A DNA stretch of 56,857 bases from CAZMVY01 sp964653435 (GTDB lineage Bacteria; Planctomycetota; Phycisphaerae; UBA1845; PWPN01), in NCBI GenBank assembly GCA_964653435.1, contig CAZZFA010000025.1:1-56857 (forward strand), given 5' to 3'. The stretch's first letter is position 1, and each line of letters opens with the position of its first letter. Position numbers and translations under genes: made by a program. The notes under the pieces were generated by a model. That model was given only the letters and a program-made list of their open reading frames with translations. It was not told where the DNA came from and made no database searches. Positions 44,429 through 54,381 of the stretch are shown one piece after another.

Positions 44429-45067
44429 ATGACGCCACCGAGAACCGTAGAACGGCTTAGCGTTTACCGGCAATTGCTCAGGGAGCTCCTCGGGCAAGGT
44501 GTCACCCACGTCTTCTCACATGATCTGGCCCGTATGGTGGGCGGCACTGCCGCCCAGGTACGGCGGGACATCATGGCGATCGGTTACACCGGTATGCCCA
44601 CCCGGGGCTACAGCGCGTCCGGGCTGGTCGACGCCATCACCAGATTCCTGGATGCGCCAAGTCCTCAGGCGGTTGCGATCGCGGGCGTCGGCAATCTGGG
44701 ACGAGCGATCCTCGCATACTTCGTCGGCCGGCACCCGCAGCTAACGCTCGTGGCCGCGTTCGACGTCGACGCCGCCAAAGTCGGGCGAGTCATCCAAGGG
44801 TGTCGTTGCTATCCGATCGACGAAGTGGAGGAGCGGGTCCGCGAGCACGACATCCGGGTCGCGATACTGACGGTACCCGCAGGTGCCGCCCAGGGCGTCG
44901 CCGACGCCTTCGTACGGGCCGGCGTGACCGGCCTGGTCAACTTCGCGCCTGTGCCCCTTCGGGTCCCCGCCCACGTGTACGTGGAGCACATCGATATGAC
45001 GAGGTCGCTGGAGAAGGTCGCTTATTTCGCACGACAGCTAGCTGTCAGGAAGGACGGGAGCCGATGA
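44429..45067 (+). CDS. rex: Redox-sensing transcriptional repressor Rex
   Basis: Rex senses NADH/NAD+ and represses fermentative and hydrogenase genes at low NADH. The 212-residue product from ATG 44429 is the usual length: N-terminal winged helix (ERLSVYRQLLRELLGQGVTHV, SHDLARMVGGTAAQVRRDIM) and a Rossmann domain with VAIAGVGNLGRAILAYF, then VPAGAAQGVADAFVRAGVTG and NFAPVPLRVP. Upstream in-frame codons would run through the promoter. The stop overlaps the hydC start (ATGA). Location at the head of the operon and the operator at 44357 suggest autoregulation and direct control of the hydrogenase. Confidence 0.95.
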   Translation: MTPPRTVERLSVYRQLLRELLGQGVTHVFSHDLARMVGGTAAQVRRDIMAIGYTGMPTRGYSASGLVDAITRFLDAPSPQAVAIAGVGNLGRAILAYFVGRHPQLTLVAAFDVDAAKVGRVIQGCRCYPIDEVEERVREHDIRVAILTVPAGAAQGVADAFVRAGVTGLVNFAPVPLRVPAHVYVEHIDMTRSLEKVAYFARQLAVRKDGSR

Positions 45068-45549
45068 GTGTTGCCAGTCTGGAGCCGATTCTCAAGAAGT
45101 ATCCCAATGCCGGTCGGGATGCACTCATCCCGATCCTGCAAGAGGTCCAAGAGGCCCACGGCTACCTCTCGAAGGAGGCCGTCCTGGAGATCGGGCGCCA
45201 CCTGTCGCTTCCGGCAAGCAAGATCTACGGGGTAGCCACGTTTTACAACCAGTTTCGGTTTCAGCCGCAGGGTCGATACCACATCCAGGTGTGCCGCGGG
45301 ACGGCATGCCACGTCAAGGGCTCGGCGGCAGTGCTCGAGGCCTGCAAGCAAGCGCTCAAAATCGAGCCGGGACACACGACAAAGGACGGGCTGTTCAGCC
45401 TGGAGGTCGTCGCGTGCATCGGGGCCTGCGGGCTGGCGCCGGTCATCAGCGTCAGCGGCGAGTTTTACGCCGCGATGACGCCGGATAAGGTCAAGGACAT
45501 CCTAAACACGTATCGTGGAAAGGCCGTTACCCATGGCGAAACTGCCTGA
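45064..45549 (+). CDS. hydC: Hydrogenase subunit HydC (NuoE-like, [2Fe-2S])
   Basis: A 161-residue thioredoxin-fold subunit like NuoE or HndA. Cysteines in VCRGTACHVKG and CIGACGLAPV bind one [2Fe-2S] cluster. The helical N-terminus (ALIPILQEVQEAHGYLSKEA) and YGVATFYNQF are typical. It overlaps rex by four bases and is overlapped by hydB by 17, so the three are translated as a unit. It would carry electrons within the trimeric NAD-linked [FeFe] hydrogenase. Confidence 0.95.
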   Translation: MSVASLEPILKKYPNAGRDALIPILQEVQEAHGYLSKEAVLEIGRHLSLPASKIYGVATFYNQFRFQPQGRYHIQVCRGTACHVKGSAAVLEACKQALKIEPGHTTKDGLFSLEVVACIGACGLAPVISVSGEFYAAMTPDKVKDILNTYRGKAVTHGETA

Positions 45550-47527
45550 CGGAAAGTGCTGTGAGAAGTGTTGGCACAGTGCGGATCGTCCCTGCCCGGA
45601 CCTGATTGCCTGCATGGGCAGCGGGCCGATCTGCCACGCGGATGAAGCGTGCCGCGAACGGATTGTCGGCCAAGTCACGGCTTTGCGACGGGAACGGCTT
45701 GCCCGGCCGGTCGTTTTCGTCGGCGCGGGCACCTGCGGGCTGGGTGCCGGCGCGGGCAAGACGCTCGCCGCCATCCGCCGGTACATCACCGAGCACGATG
45801 TCCAGGCCGACGTCGTCGAGGTCGGATGTATCGGCCTCTGCTCGGCCGAGCCGATGGTGGATGTACAGTTGCCCGGTCGGACGCGGGTCTCGTTTCAGAA
45901 GGTGACGGAGGACCGCGTCGTCGCCCTGCTCGACGGCGTGCTGCATGGGAGCATTCCAGCCGATGCCGTGCTTGGACAGTTTCGTTCGGCAACGGATGAG
46001 CCGTGGGCCAACGTTCCGTACCTCGACGAGCATCCGTTTTTCGCCCCACAAACGCGGTGGGTGCTGGCCAACTGCGGCCTGATGGACCCCGACAGGATCG
46101 ATGAGTACATCGCCCGCGGCGGGTACCGCGCGCTGGCAGCGGCCCTGCGGAACCATACGCCGGCCGAGCTGTGCACGATCGTGGAAAAGAGCGGTCTTCG
46201 GGGCCGCGGGGGCGGGGGCTTTCCCACCGGGACCAAGTGGAAGTTCGCTTCGGGGACGGCGGCCGAGCAAAAGTACCTGATCTGCAACGCGGATGAGGGC
46301 GATCCGGGCGCGTTCATGGATCGCGCCGTGATCGAGGGCGACCCGCATCGGCTGCTCGAAGGTATGGCGATTGCGGCGTACGCCATCGGGGCGAGCAAGG
46401 CGTACGTGTACATCCGGGCGGAGTATCCGCTCGCCGTGCGACGGCTTTACCGGGCCATCGCCGCCGCAAAGGAGTACGGGCTGCTGGGCTCCAACATCCT
46501 CGACAGCGGTTTCTCGCTCGAAATCGTCGTCAAGCAGGGCGCGGGGGCCTTTGTCTGCGGTGAGGAAACGGCCCTGATCCACAGCATCGAGGGTCGTAGG
46601 GGCATGCCACGGCCACGGCCGCCCTTTCCCGCGGTACAGGGCCTCTTCGGCAAACCGACGGTCATCAACAACGTCGAGACCCTGGCCAACGTACCGGACA
46701 TCGTCGCCCGCGGACCGGAGGCGTTTAGCGCCCTGGGAACGGCAACGAGCAAGGGCACGAAGGTCTTCGCGCTCTCCGGCAAAGTGTTGCGCACGGGCCT
46801 CGTCGAAGTCGCCATGGGCACGAAGATGCGCCAGATCATCTTCGACATCGGCGGGGGAATCCCGAACGGAAAGGCGTACAAGGCCGCCCAGATCGGCGGG
46901 CCGTCCGGCGGGTGCATCCCGGCCGAGCACCTCGACATTGAGATCGACTACGAGTCGCTGAAGACCGTCGGCGCGATGATGGGCTCCGGCGGGCTGGTCG
47001 TGATGGACGAGGACACGTGCATGGTGGACGTGGCCAAGTTCTTCATGGACTTCATCCAGCGGGAGAGCTGCGGGAAGTGCATCCCCTGCCGCGAGGGGAC
47101 GCGGCGCATGCTCGAGATCCTTCAGCGGATCACGCGCGGCGCCCGCGGAGAGACGGGCACGCAGGCGCTGGAGCGGTTCAAGGGCGTGATGTACCTGAAC
47201 CGGCTGGCGGAGGTGATCAAGGACACAAGCCTCTGCGGGCTCGGCCAGACGGCGCCAAACCCCGTGCTCAGCACGCTGCGGTATTTCCGCGACGAGTATG
47301 AGGCCCACATCTACGAGCGAAAGTGCCCGGCGGGCGCCTGCACGGAGATGCGGACCTACCGAATCGTCGAGGAGCTGTGCAAGGGGTGCGGCCTCTGCCG
47401 CAAGAAGTGCCCGGCGGAGGCGATCCTGGGCTCGCCGAAGAGCCCGCACTACATCATCCCGGACAAGTGCATCGGTTGTGGCACGTGTGTCGAGGTCTGC
47501 CGCCCCAAGGCGGTGATCGTGGAATAA
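45533..47527 (+). CDS. hydB: Hydrogenase subunit HydB (NuoF-like, FMN/NADH)
   Basis: The 664-residue diaphorase subunit. The first 40 residues hold seven cysteines (KCCEKCWHSADRPC, then further C at 27, 34, 40), an unusual extension. Then a thioredoxin-like [2Fe-2S] domain (GAGTCGLGAGAGKT, CIGLCSAEPM), the NADH/FMN part (GRGGGGFPTGTKW, YLICNADEGDPGAFMDR, GAGAFVCGEETALIHSIEG), the SLBB region, the [4Fe-4S] motif ESCGKCIPCREGTRRM and two C-terminal ferredoxin motifs (CKGCGLCRKKCPAEA, CIGCGTCVEVCRPKA). This matches bifurcating hydrogenase subunits. ATG 45533 is preceded by GGAAAGG. Ferredoxin and NADH reduction would couple at the flavin. Confidence 0.95.
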   Translation: MAKLPDGKCCEKCWHSADRPCPDLIACMGSGPICHADEACRERIVGQVTALRRERLARPVVFVGAGTCGLGAGAGKTLAAIRRYITEHDVQADVVEVGCIGLCSAEPMVDVQLPGRTRVSFQKVTEDRVVALLDGVLHGSIPADAVLGQFRSATDEPWANVPYLDEHPFFAPQTRWVLANCGLMDPDRIDEYIARGGYRALAAALRNHTPAELCTIVEKSGLRGRGGGGFPTGTKWKFASGTAAEQKYLICNADEGDPGAFMDRAVIEGDPHRLLEGMAIAAYAIGASKAYVYIRAEYPLAVRRLYRAIAAAKEYGLLGSNILDSGFSLEIVVKQGAGAFVCGEETALIHSIEGRRGMPRPRPPFPAVQGLFGKPTVINNVETLANVPDIVARGPEAFSALGTATSKGTKVFALSGKVLRTGLVEVAMGTKMRQIIFDIGGGIPNGKAYKAAQIGGPSGGCIPAEHLDIEIDYESLKTVGAMMGSGGLVVMDEDTCMVDVAKFFMDFIQRESCGKCIPCREGTRRMLEILQRITRGARGETGTQALERFKGVMYLNRLAEVIKDTSLCGLGQTAPNPVLSTLRYFRDEYEAHIYERKCPAGACTEMRTYRIVEELCKGCGLCRKKCPAEAILGSPKSPHYIIPDKCIGCGTCVEVCRPKAVIVE

Positions 47528-47543
47528 ACGCGAGGTGCCGGAC

Positions 47544-49268
47544 GTGATTACCATTGAAGTGAATGACAAGCCGATCGAGGCCAAGAAGGGCGAGATGCTC
47601 CTGACGGCCCTGCGCCGCGCGGGTATTCGGATCCCGACGCTGTGCAACATGGAAAACCTTCTGCCCACCGGCGCCTGCCGCCTGTGCGTCGTCGAAGTCG
47701 AGGGACAACGCGCGCTGATCCCGAGCTGCGCGTACCCGGTCAGCGAGGGCATGAAGGTTCGCACGCACACGCCGCGGGCCGTGCGGGCCCGCAAGACCAT
47801 CGTCGAGCTTCTGCTCGCCAGCCACCCGGACGACTGCCTCTATTGCAGCCGCAACAACAACTGCCGGCTCCAGAGCCTGGCCGCCGAATTCGGCGTCCGC
47901 GAACGGTGCTACACCGGCGAGAAGAACGACTACAAGCTCGACACCTCCAGCCCCTCGATCGTCCGCGACCCGGCCAAGTGCATCCTGTGCGGCCGCTGCG
48001 TTCGCGCCTGCGAGGAGATCCAGGGCGTTTCCGCGATCGACTTCATCGGCCGTGGCAGCCGGGCGAGGGTGGGCACGGCCTTCGATCAGGGCCTCAACGT
48101 ATCGAGCTGCATCAACTGCGGCCAGTGCGTAGTCGTGTGCCCGACCGGCGCGCTCCGGGAACAGAGCAGTCTCAAGGAGGTCCTCGATGCCCTGTCCGAT
48201 CCGGACCGCTATTGCGTCGTCCAGCACGCCCCGAGCGTGTCCGTGACGATCGCGGAGGAATTCGGGCTCCGGCCGGGGCTGGACGTCTGCGGGGCGATGA
48301 CGGCGGCCCTGCGCAGCCTCGGGTTCCGGCGGGTCTTCGACACCGGCTTCACCGCCGACCTGACGATCATGGAGGAGGCGTCCGAGCTGGCCCAGCGGAT
48401 TGAGACCGGCGGCCCGCTGCCCATGATGACAAGCTGTTCCCCGGGCTGGATCAAGTTCGTGGAGCAATTCTACCCGGAGTTCCTCCCGAACCTGTCCACC
48501 TGCAAGAGCCCGCAACAGATGATGGGTGCGGTGATCAAGAGCTACTTCGCCGAGCGGGAGGGCATCGACCCCAAGCGGATCTACAGTGTGTCGATCATGC
48601 CGTGCACGGCCAAGAAGTTCGAGTGCGAGCGGCCCGAAATGCTCGACGACGCGGGCGCCCCCGACGTCGACGCCGTGCTCACCACGCGGGAGTTCGCGCA
48701 GCTCATTCGCATGCGGGGCATCGACATGCAGGCCCTGACGCCCGACTCCGCCGACACGCCGTTCGGACACCGCAGCACGGCGGGCAAGCTCTTCGGGGCC
48801 AGCGGCGGCGTGATGGAGGCGGCCCTGCGAACCGCGCATTTTCTCCTGACCGGCCGGGACATGGACAATCCGAAGATCGAAACCGTCCGCGGTCTCAAAG
48901 CCGTCAAGGAGGTCCGCGTGAGGATCGGGGATCTCGACGTCGGCGCCGCCGTCGTCAGCGGACTGGGCAACGCCCGACGATTGCTCGACGCCATCCGCGC
49001 CGGGCGACGAGACCTGCATTTCATCGAGGTGATGACCTGCCCGGGCGGGTGCATCGCCGGCGGCGGCCAGCCGCTCGGAGCCAACCTTGACGCCATCCGC
49101 GAGCGGATGCAGGCCCTTTACCGGATCGACCGCGACGAGGCGGTGCGCTTCTCGCACCGCAATGACGACGTGCAGCGGCTTTACAGCGATTATCTCGGGC
49201 GACCGCTGGGCGAGAAGAGCCATCACCTGCTGCATACGCGTTACGCAAAGCGCGAGGTTGTGGTCTGA
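47544..49268 (+). CDS. hydA: [FeFe]-hydrogenase catalytic subunit HydA
   Basis: The 574-residue catalytic subunit. N-terminal: plant-type [2Fe-2S] (TLCNMENLLPTGACRLCVVE), the His-Cys [4Fe-4S] (HPDDCLYCSRNNNCRLQ) and two [4Fe-4S] motifs (CILCGRCVRACEE, CINCGQCVVVCPTGA). H-cluster: MMTSCSPGW (C298-S299), MPCTAKKFE (C353) and EVMTCPGGCIAGGGQP (C499, C503). The second cysteine of the usual TSCCPGW is serine here. A small-subunit-like tail ends HHLLHTRY. GTG 47544 with GAGG upstream is the chosen start; GTG 47535 is also possible. It makes or uses H2 together with HydB and HydC. Confidence 0.95.
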   Translation: MITIEVNDKPIEAKKGEMLLTALRRAGIRIPTLCNMENLLPTGACRLCVVEVEGQRALIPSCAYPVSEGMKVRTHTPRAVRARKTIVELLLASHPDDCLYCSRNNNCRLQSLAAEFGVRERCYTGEKNDYKLDTSSPSIVRDPAKCILCGRCVRACEEIQGVSAIDFIGRGSRARVGTAFDQGLNVSSCINCGQCVVVCPTGALREQSSLKEVLDALSDPDRYCVVQHAPSVSVTIAEEFGLRPGLDVCGAMTAALRSLGFRRVFDTGFTADLTIMEEASELAQRIETGGPLPMMTSCSPGWIKFVEQFYPEFLPNLSTCKSPQQMMGAVIKSYFAEREGIDPKRIYSVSIMPCTAKKFECERPEMLDDAGAPDVDAVLTTREFAQLIRMRGIDMQALTPDSADTPFGHRSTAGKLFGASGGVMEAALRTAHFLLTGRDMDNPKIETVRGLKAVKEVRVRIGDLDVGAAVVSGLGNARRLLDAIRAGRRDLHFIEVMTCPGGCIAGGGQPLGANLDAIRERMQALYRIDRDEAVRFSHRNDDVQRLYSDYLGRPLGEKSHHLLHTRYAKREVVV

Positions 49269-49345
49269 CGTACGGCGAACGGCTTTTCGCCCCGGCGGCC
49301 GCGCGTGAACGGCGGCTGACGGGCCGGAAGGAACGGGAGTCTTGA

Positions 49346-51352
<2,007 letters not shown>

Positions 51353-51374
51353 CGCACGGCAAGGGGCGTTTCGC

Positions 51375-51794
51375 ATGGCCAAGGTTCTGCTGGTGGACGA
51401 CGACGTGGACCTCGTGGAGATGAATCAGCTCGTGCTGTCGCGGCGCGGCCACGACGTGACCGCGGCGTATTCGGCCGCCGAGGCCCGCGGGGTGCTGCGG
51501 GGCCTGCGGCCGGACATCGTGGTCCTGGACGTGATGATGGAATCGGAAACGGCGGGCTTCGACCTGGCGCGGGAAGTGCACCGGGACATGCCCGGCCTGC
51601 CCATCCTGATGCTCTCGGGCATCCGCTCGGCGATGAAGACGCCGCCGGCCTTCATCGAATCGATGGACCTGCCGGTGGTGAAGTTCATGGACAAGCCCTC
51701 ATCCCCGGAGCGGCTGGCCGACGAGATCGAGGCCGCGCTGGCCGGGGCACAGATGCGGAAAGGCGAACATGGCGACGAAGATTCTGGCAGTTGA
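51375..51794 (+). CDS. Stand-alone response-regulator receiver
   Basis: A 139-residue CheY-like receiver: acidic pair VLLVDDDVDL, phospho-acceptor aspartate D52 in VVLDVMM, and K107 in FMDKPSS. No output domain. It starts 22 bases after the sensor-kinase gene and overlaps the next receiver by 26 bases, so the genes are one transcription unit. Likely phosphate receiver from the hydrogenase-like kinase. Confidence 0.92.
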   Translation: MAKVLLVDDDVDLVEMNQLVLSRRGHDVTAAYSAAEARGVLRGLRPDIVVLDVMMESETAGFDLAREVHRDMPGLPILMLSGIRSAMKTPPAFIESMDLPVVKFMDKPSSPERLADEIEAALAGAQMRKGEHGDEDSGS

Positions 51795-52155
51795 CGACGA
51801 CACGGACTATCTCGCGCAGCTCCGCGTGCAGCTCGAAGCGGCCGGCTACGCGGTATCGACCGCGGAAAGCGTGCGGTCGGCGGAGGAGGCTCTCACACGG
51901 GAGAAGCCGGATCTCGCCATTGTCGATCTGATGATGGAGCGGGCGGACGGCGGCTTCAGCCTTTGTCATCGCATCAAGAAGATGGACCCGCGGATTCCCG
52001 TGCTGCTCGTCACCGCCGTCGCCAGCGAGACGGGCATGGACTTCGACGCCGCCACGGCCGAGGAGCGTTCCTGGGTGAAAGCGGACGCCGTCCTGGCCAA
52101 GCCCATCCGGTTTGAACAGCTTCGGCGGGAGATCCGGCGGCTCCTCGGGGAGTAG
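51769..52155 (+). CDS. Second stand-alone response-regulator receiver
   Basis: A 128-residue CheY-like receiver with ILAVDDDTDY, D53 in AIVDLMM and K111 in LAKPIR. It overlaps the previous gene by 26 bases and ends ten bases before the next. Like its neighbour it has no DNA-binding or enzyme domain. Confidence 0.92.
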   Translation: MATKILAVDDDTDYLAQLRVQLEAAGYAVSTAESVRSAEEALTREKPDLAIVDLMMERADGGFSLCHRIKKMDPRIPVLLVTAVASETGMDFDAATAEERSWVKADAVLAKPIRFEQLRREIRRLLGE

Positions 52156-52165
52156 CGGCGAGACC

Positions 52166-53332
52166 ATGGAGACGCTGCGGATTCTGGTCGTGGACGACGA
52201 GCCCGGCATGCGACGCGGCGTCGCCCGCGCGCTGCAGGACTTTCGCATCCGGCTGCCCGACGTGGACGACGAGTTCTGCTGCGCCGTGGATCAGGCCGCC
52301 ACGGGTGAAGAGGCCCTGGAGAAGATCGCGGCCGGACCGCCGCCCGACATCCTGCTGCTGGACCACAAGCTGCCGGGGCTTTCGGGACTGGACGTGCTCG
52401 ACCGGCTCAGCCGCGCCGACAACGGCATCCTTACCATCATGGCGACGGCCTACGCCTCACTCGAAACGGCCGTGACCGCGACGAAACGCGGGGCCTACGA
52501 CTTCCTCGCCAAGCCCTTCACGCCCGAGGAGCTCAAGACCACGGTTCGCAAGGCCGCCGCCCACCTGATCGTGCAGCGACAGGCGCGCCGGCTGGCCCAG
52601 GAGAAGCGGCAGGTCCGCTTTCAGTTCGTCTCGGTGCTCGCGCACGAGCTCAAGGCCCCGCTCGGCGCCATCGAGGGCTACCTGCATATCATCAAGGACC
52701 GCTCGGCCGGCGACGACCCGGCCGTCTACGACCGCATGATCGAGCGTTGCCTCGTGCGGGCCGAGGGCATGCGCAAGATGATCATGGATCTGCTCGACAT
52801 GACGCGCCTCGAGTCGGGCACGAAAAAGCGAGAATTCGTCGAGGTGGACCTCCGCGAGGTCGCACAAAACGCGATCGACACCGTCCGGCCCGACGCCGAC
52901 GCCCGCGGCATCGTCCCGGAGCTCGATGCCGACGGCCCCCTACGGATGATCGCCGACCGCAGCGAAATCGAGATCGTGATGAACAACCTGCTCTCCAACG
53001 CGGTCAAGTACAACCGCGACGGCGGCCGCGTCGACGCAACGCTCCGCACCGAGGGCGACACGTTTGTCATCCGGGTCGCCGACACCGGCATCGGCATGTC
53101 CGCCGAGGAGGCCTCACGGCTGTTCAATGACTTCGTCCGCATCAAGAATGCCAAGACGCGCAACATCCTGGGTAGCGGGCTGGGCCTTTCGATCGTCCGC
53201 AAGATCGCGCGGCTCTACGGCGGCGATGCCGAGGTCGTCAGCGAACCCGATCGGGGCAGCACGTTCACCATCCGCCTGAAGTCTCAGGCTCCCTCTCCCG
53301 CGAACGCCCATGAACCGGCACCGACTGATTGA
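52166..53332 (+). CDS. Receiver-histidine kinase hybrid
   Basis: The 388-residue product has an N-terminal receiver (ILVVDDEPGM, D66 in LLLDHKLPG, K116 in AKPFTPEEL) joined by a coiled-coil (VQRQARRLAQEKRQVRFQF) to a histidine kinase (H160 in LAHELKAPLGAI, NNLLSNAVKYN, DTGIGMSAEEA, GSGLGLSIVRKI). A receiver placed before its kinase suggests that it is controlled by an upstream kinase or by phosphate from another histidine, perhaps the H2-sensor kinase. It overlaps hydE by 23 bases. Confidence 0.9.
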   Translation: METLRILVVDDEPGMRRGVARALQDFRIRLPDVDDEFCCAVDQAATGEEALEKIAAGPPPDILLLDHKLPGLSGLDVLDRLSRADNGILTIMATAYASLETAVTATKRGAYDFLAKPFTPEELKTTVRKAAAHLIVQRQARRLAQEKRQVRFQFVSVLAHELKAPLGAIEGYLHIIKDRSAGDDPAVYDRMIERCLVRAEGMRKMIMDLLDMTRLESGTKKREFVEVDLREVAQNAIDTVRPDADARGIVPELDADGPLRMIADRSEIEIVMNNLLSNAVKYNRDGGRVDATLRTEGDTFVIRVADTGIGMSAEEASRLFNDFVRIKNAKTRNILGSGLGLSIVRKIARLYGGDAEVVSEPDRGSTFTIRLKSQAPSPANAHEPAPTD

Positions 53333-54362
53333 GTGGCTGCGGGAGTCCGACGAGCGGCGGCTCGAAACGCTCTGGCGCGACGCCGACGAGATGCGGCGAC
53401 GGAGCGTCGGCGACGCGGTCCACCTCCGCGGGCTGGTCGAGATCTCGAACCACTGCGTCCGATCGTGCCGGTACTGCGGTCTGCGCGCCGCCAACCACAG
53501 CGTGGAACGCTACCGCATGACCGCGGACGAGGTGCTGGACTGCGCCCGCCGGGCCGTGCGATTCGGGTACGGAACGATCGTGCTGCAGTCCGGCGAAGAC
53601 TACGGTCTCACGCGCGACTGGGTGGCGGGGGTCGTACGGCGAATCAAGGCGGAAACCCCGCTGGCCGTTACGCTGAGCCTGGGCGAGCGGACCGATGAGG
53701 AGTTGGGCGCGTGGCGCGAAGCGGGCGCCGACCGCTACCTGTTGCGCTTCGAGACGTCCAACCGCGGGTTATACGACCAAATCCATCCGCCGCTTGCCGG
53801 CCGCCCGTCCGACCGCATCGCCATGCTCCGACGGCTACGGGCCCTGGGCTATGAGATCGGCAGCGGCGTGATGATCGGCATCCCCGGCCAGACGTACGAG
53901 GACCTCGCCGACGACCTCGAGCAGTTTCGCTCGCTCGATCTGGACATGATCGGCGTCGGGCCCTGGCTGCCGCATCCGAATACCCCGCTGGGGTCGGCCG
54001 ACGCCGCGGGATCCGCGACCGACGCCGCACCGAACACGGAGCTCATGACGTACAAGATGGTGGCCCTCGCACGGATGGTCTGCCCGCAGGCCAACATCCC
54101 CAGCACCACCGCCCTCGCGACGCTCAATCGCGAGAGCGGGCGGGAGCTGGGGCTGATGCGCGGGGCGAACGTCGTGATGCCCAACCTGACGCCGCCGGCC
54201 TACCGCTGCAAGTACGAGATCTACCCGGCGAAGGCGTGCCTCTATGAAACGGCGGAGGCATGCCATGCGTGCCTGCGGCAGCGGATCCTCGCGATCGGGC
54301 GGACGATCGGCACGGGTCGGGGCGACTCGCCGCGCTACGCCGCGGCACCTACAATCGGGTGA
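53310..54362 (+). CDS. hydE: [FeFe]-hydrogenase maturase HydE (radical SAM)
   Basis: HydE is a radical SAM enzyme needed to build the H-cluster diiron subsite. The 350-residue product has the CX3CX2C motif in NHCVRSCRYCGLRAAN, plus LRFETSNRGLYDQIHPPLAG and GSGVMIGIPGQTYEDLADDL. Its start overlaps the previous gene, so it belongs to the operon with the structural and sensor genes, which both need matured H-clusters. Confidence 0.95.
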   Translation: MNRHRLIEWLRESDERRLETLWRDADEMRRRSVGDAVHLRGLVEISNHCVRSCRYCGLRAANHSVERYRMTADEVLDCARRAVRFGYGTIVLQSGEDYGLTRDWVAGVVRRIKAETPLAVTLSLGERTDEELGAWREAGADRYLLRFETSNRGLYDQIHPPLAGRPSDRIAMLRRLRALGYEIGSGVMIGIPGQTYEDLADDLEQFRSLDLDMIGVGPWLPHPNTPLGSADAAGSATDAAPNTELMTYKMVALARMVCPQANIPSTTALATLNRESGRELGLMRGANVVMPNLTPPAYRCKYEIYPAKACLYETAEACHACLRQRILAIGRTIGTGRGDSPRYAAAPTIG

Positions 54363-54381
54363 GGTGAGGGAAGGAGACCGA

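Noticed and set aside
45527..47800. Long minus-strand frame over hydB
   Set aside because: Antisense shadow of a clearly conserved gene.
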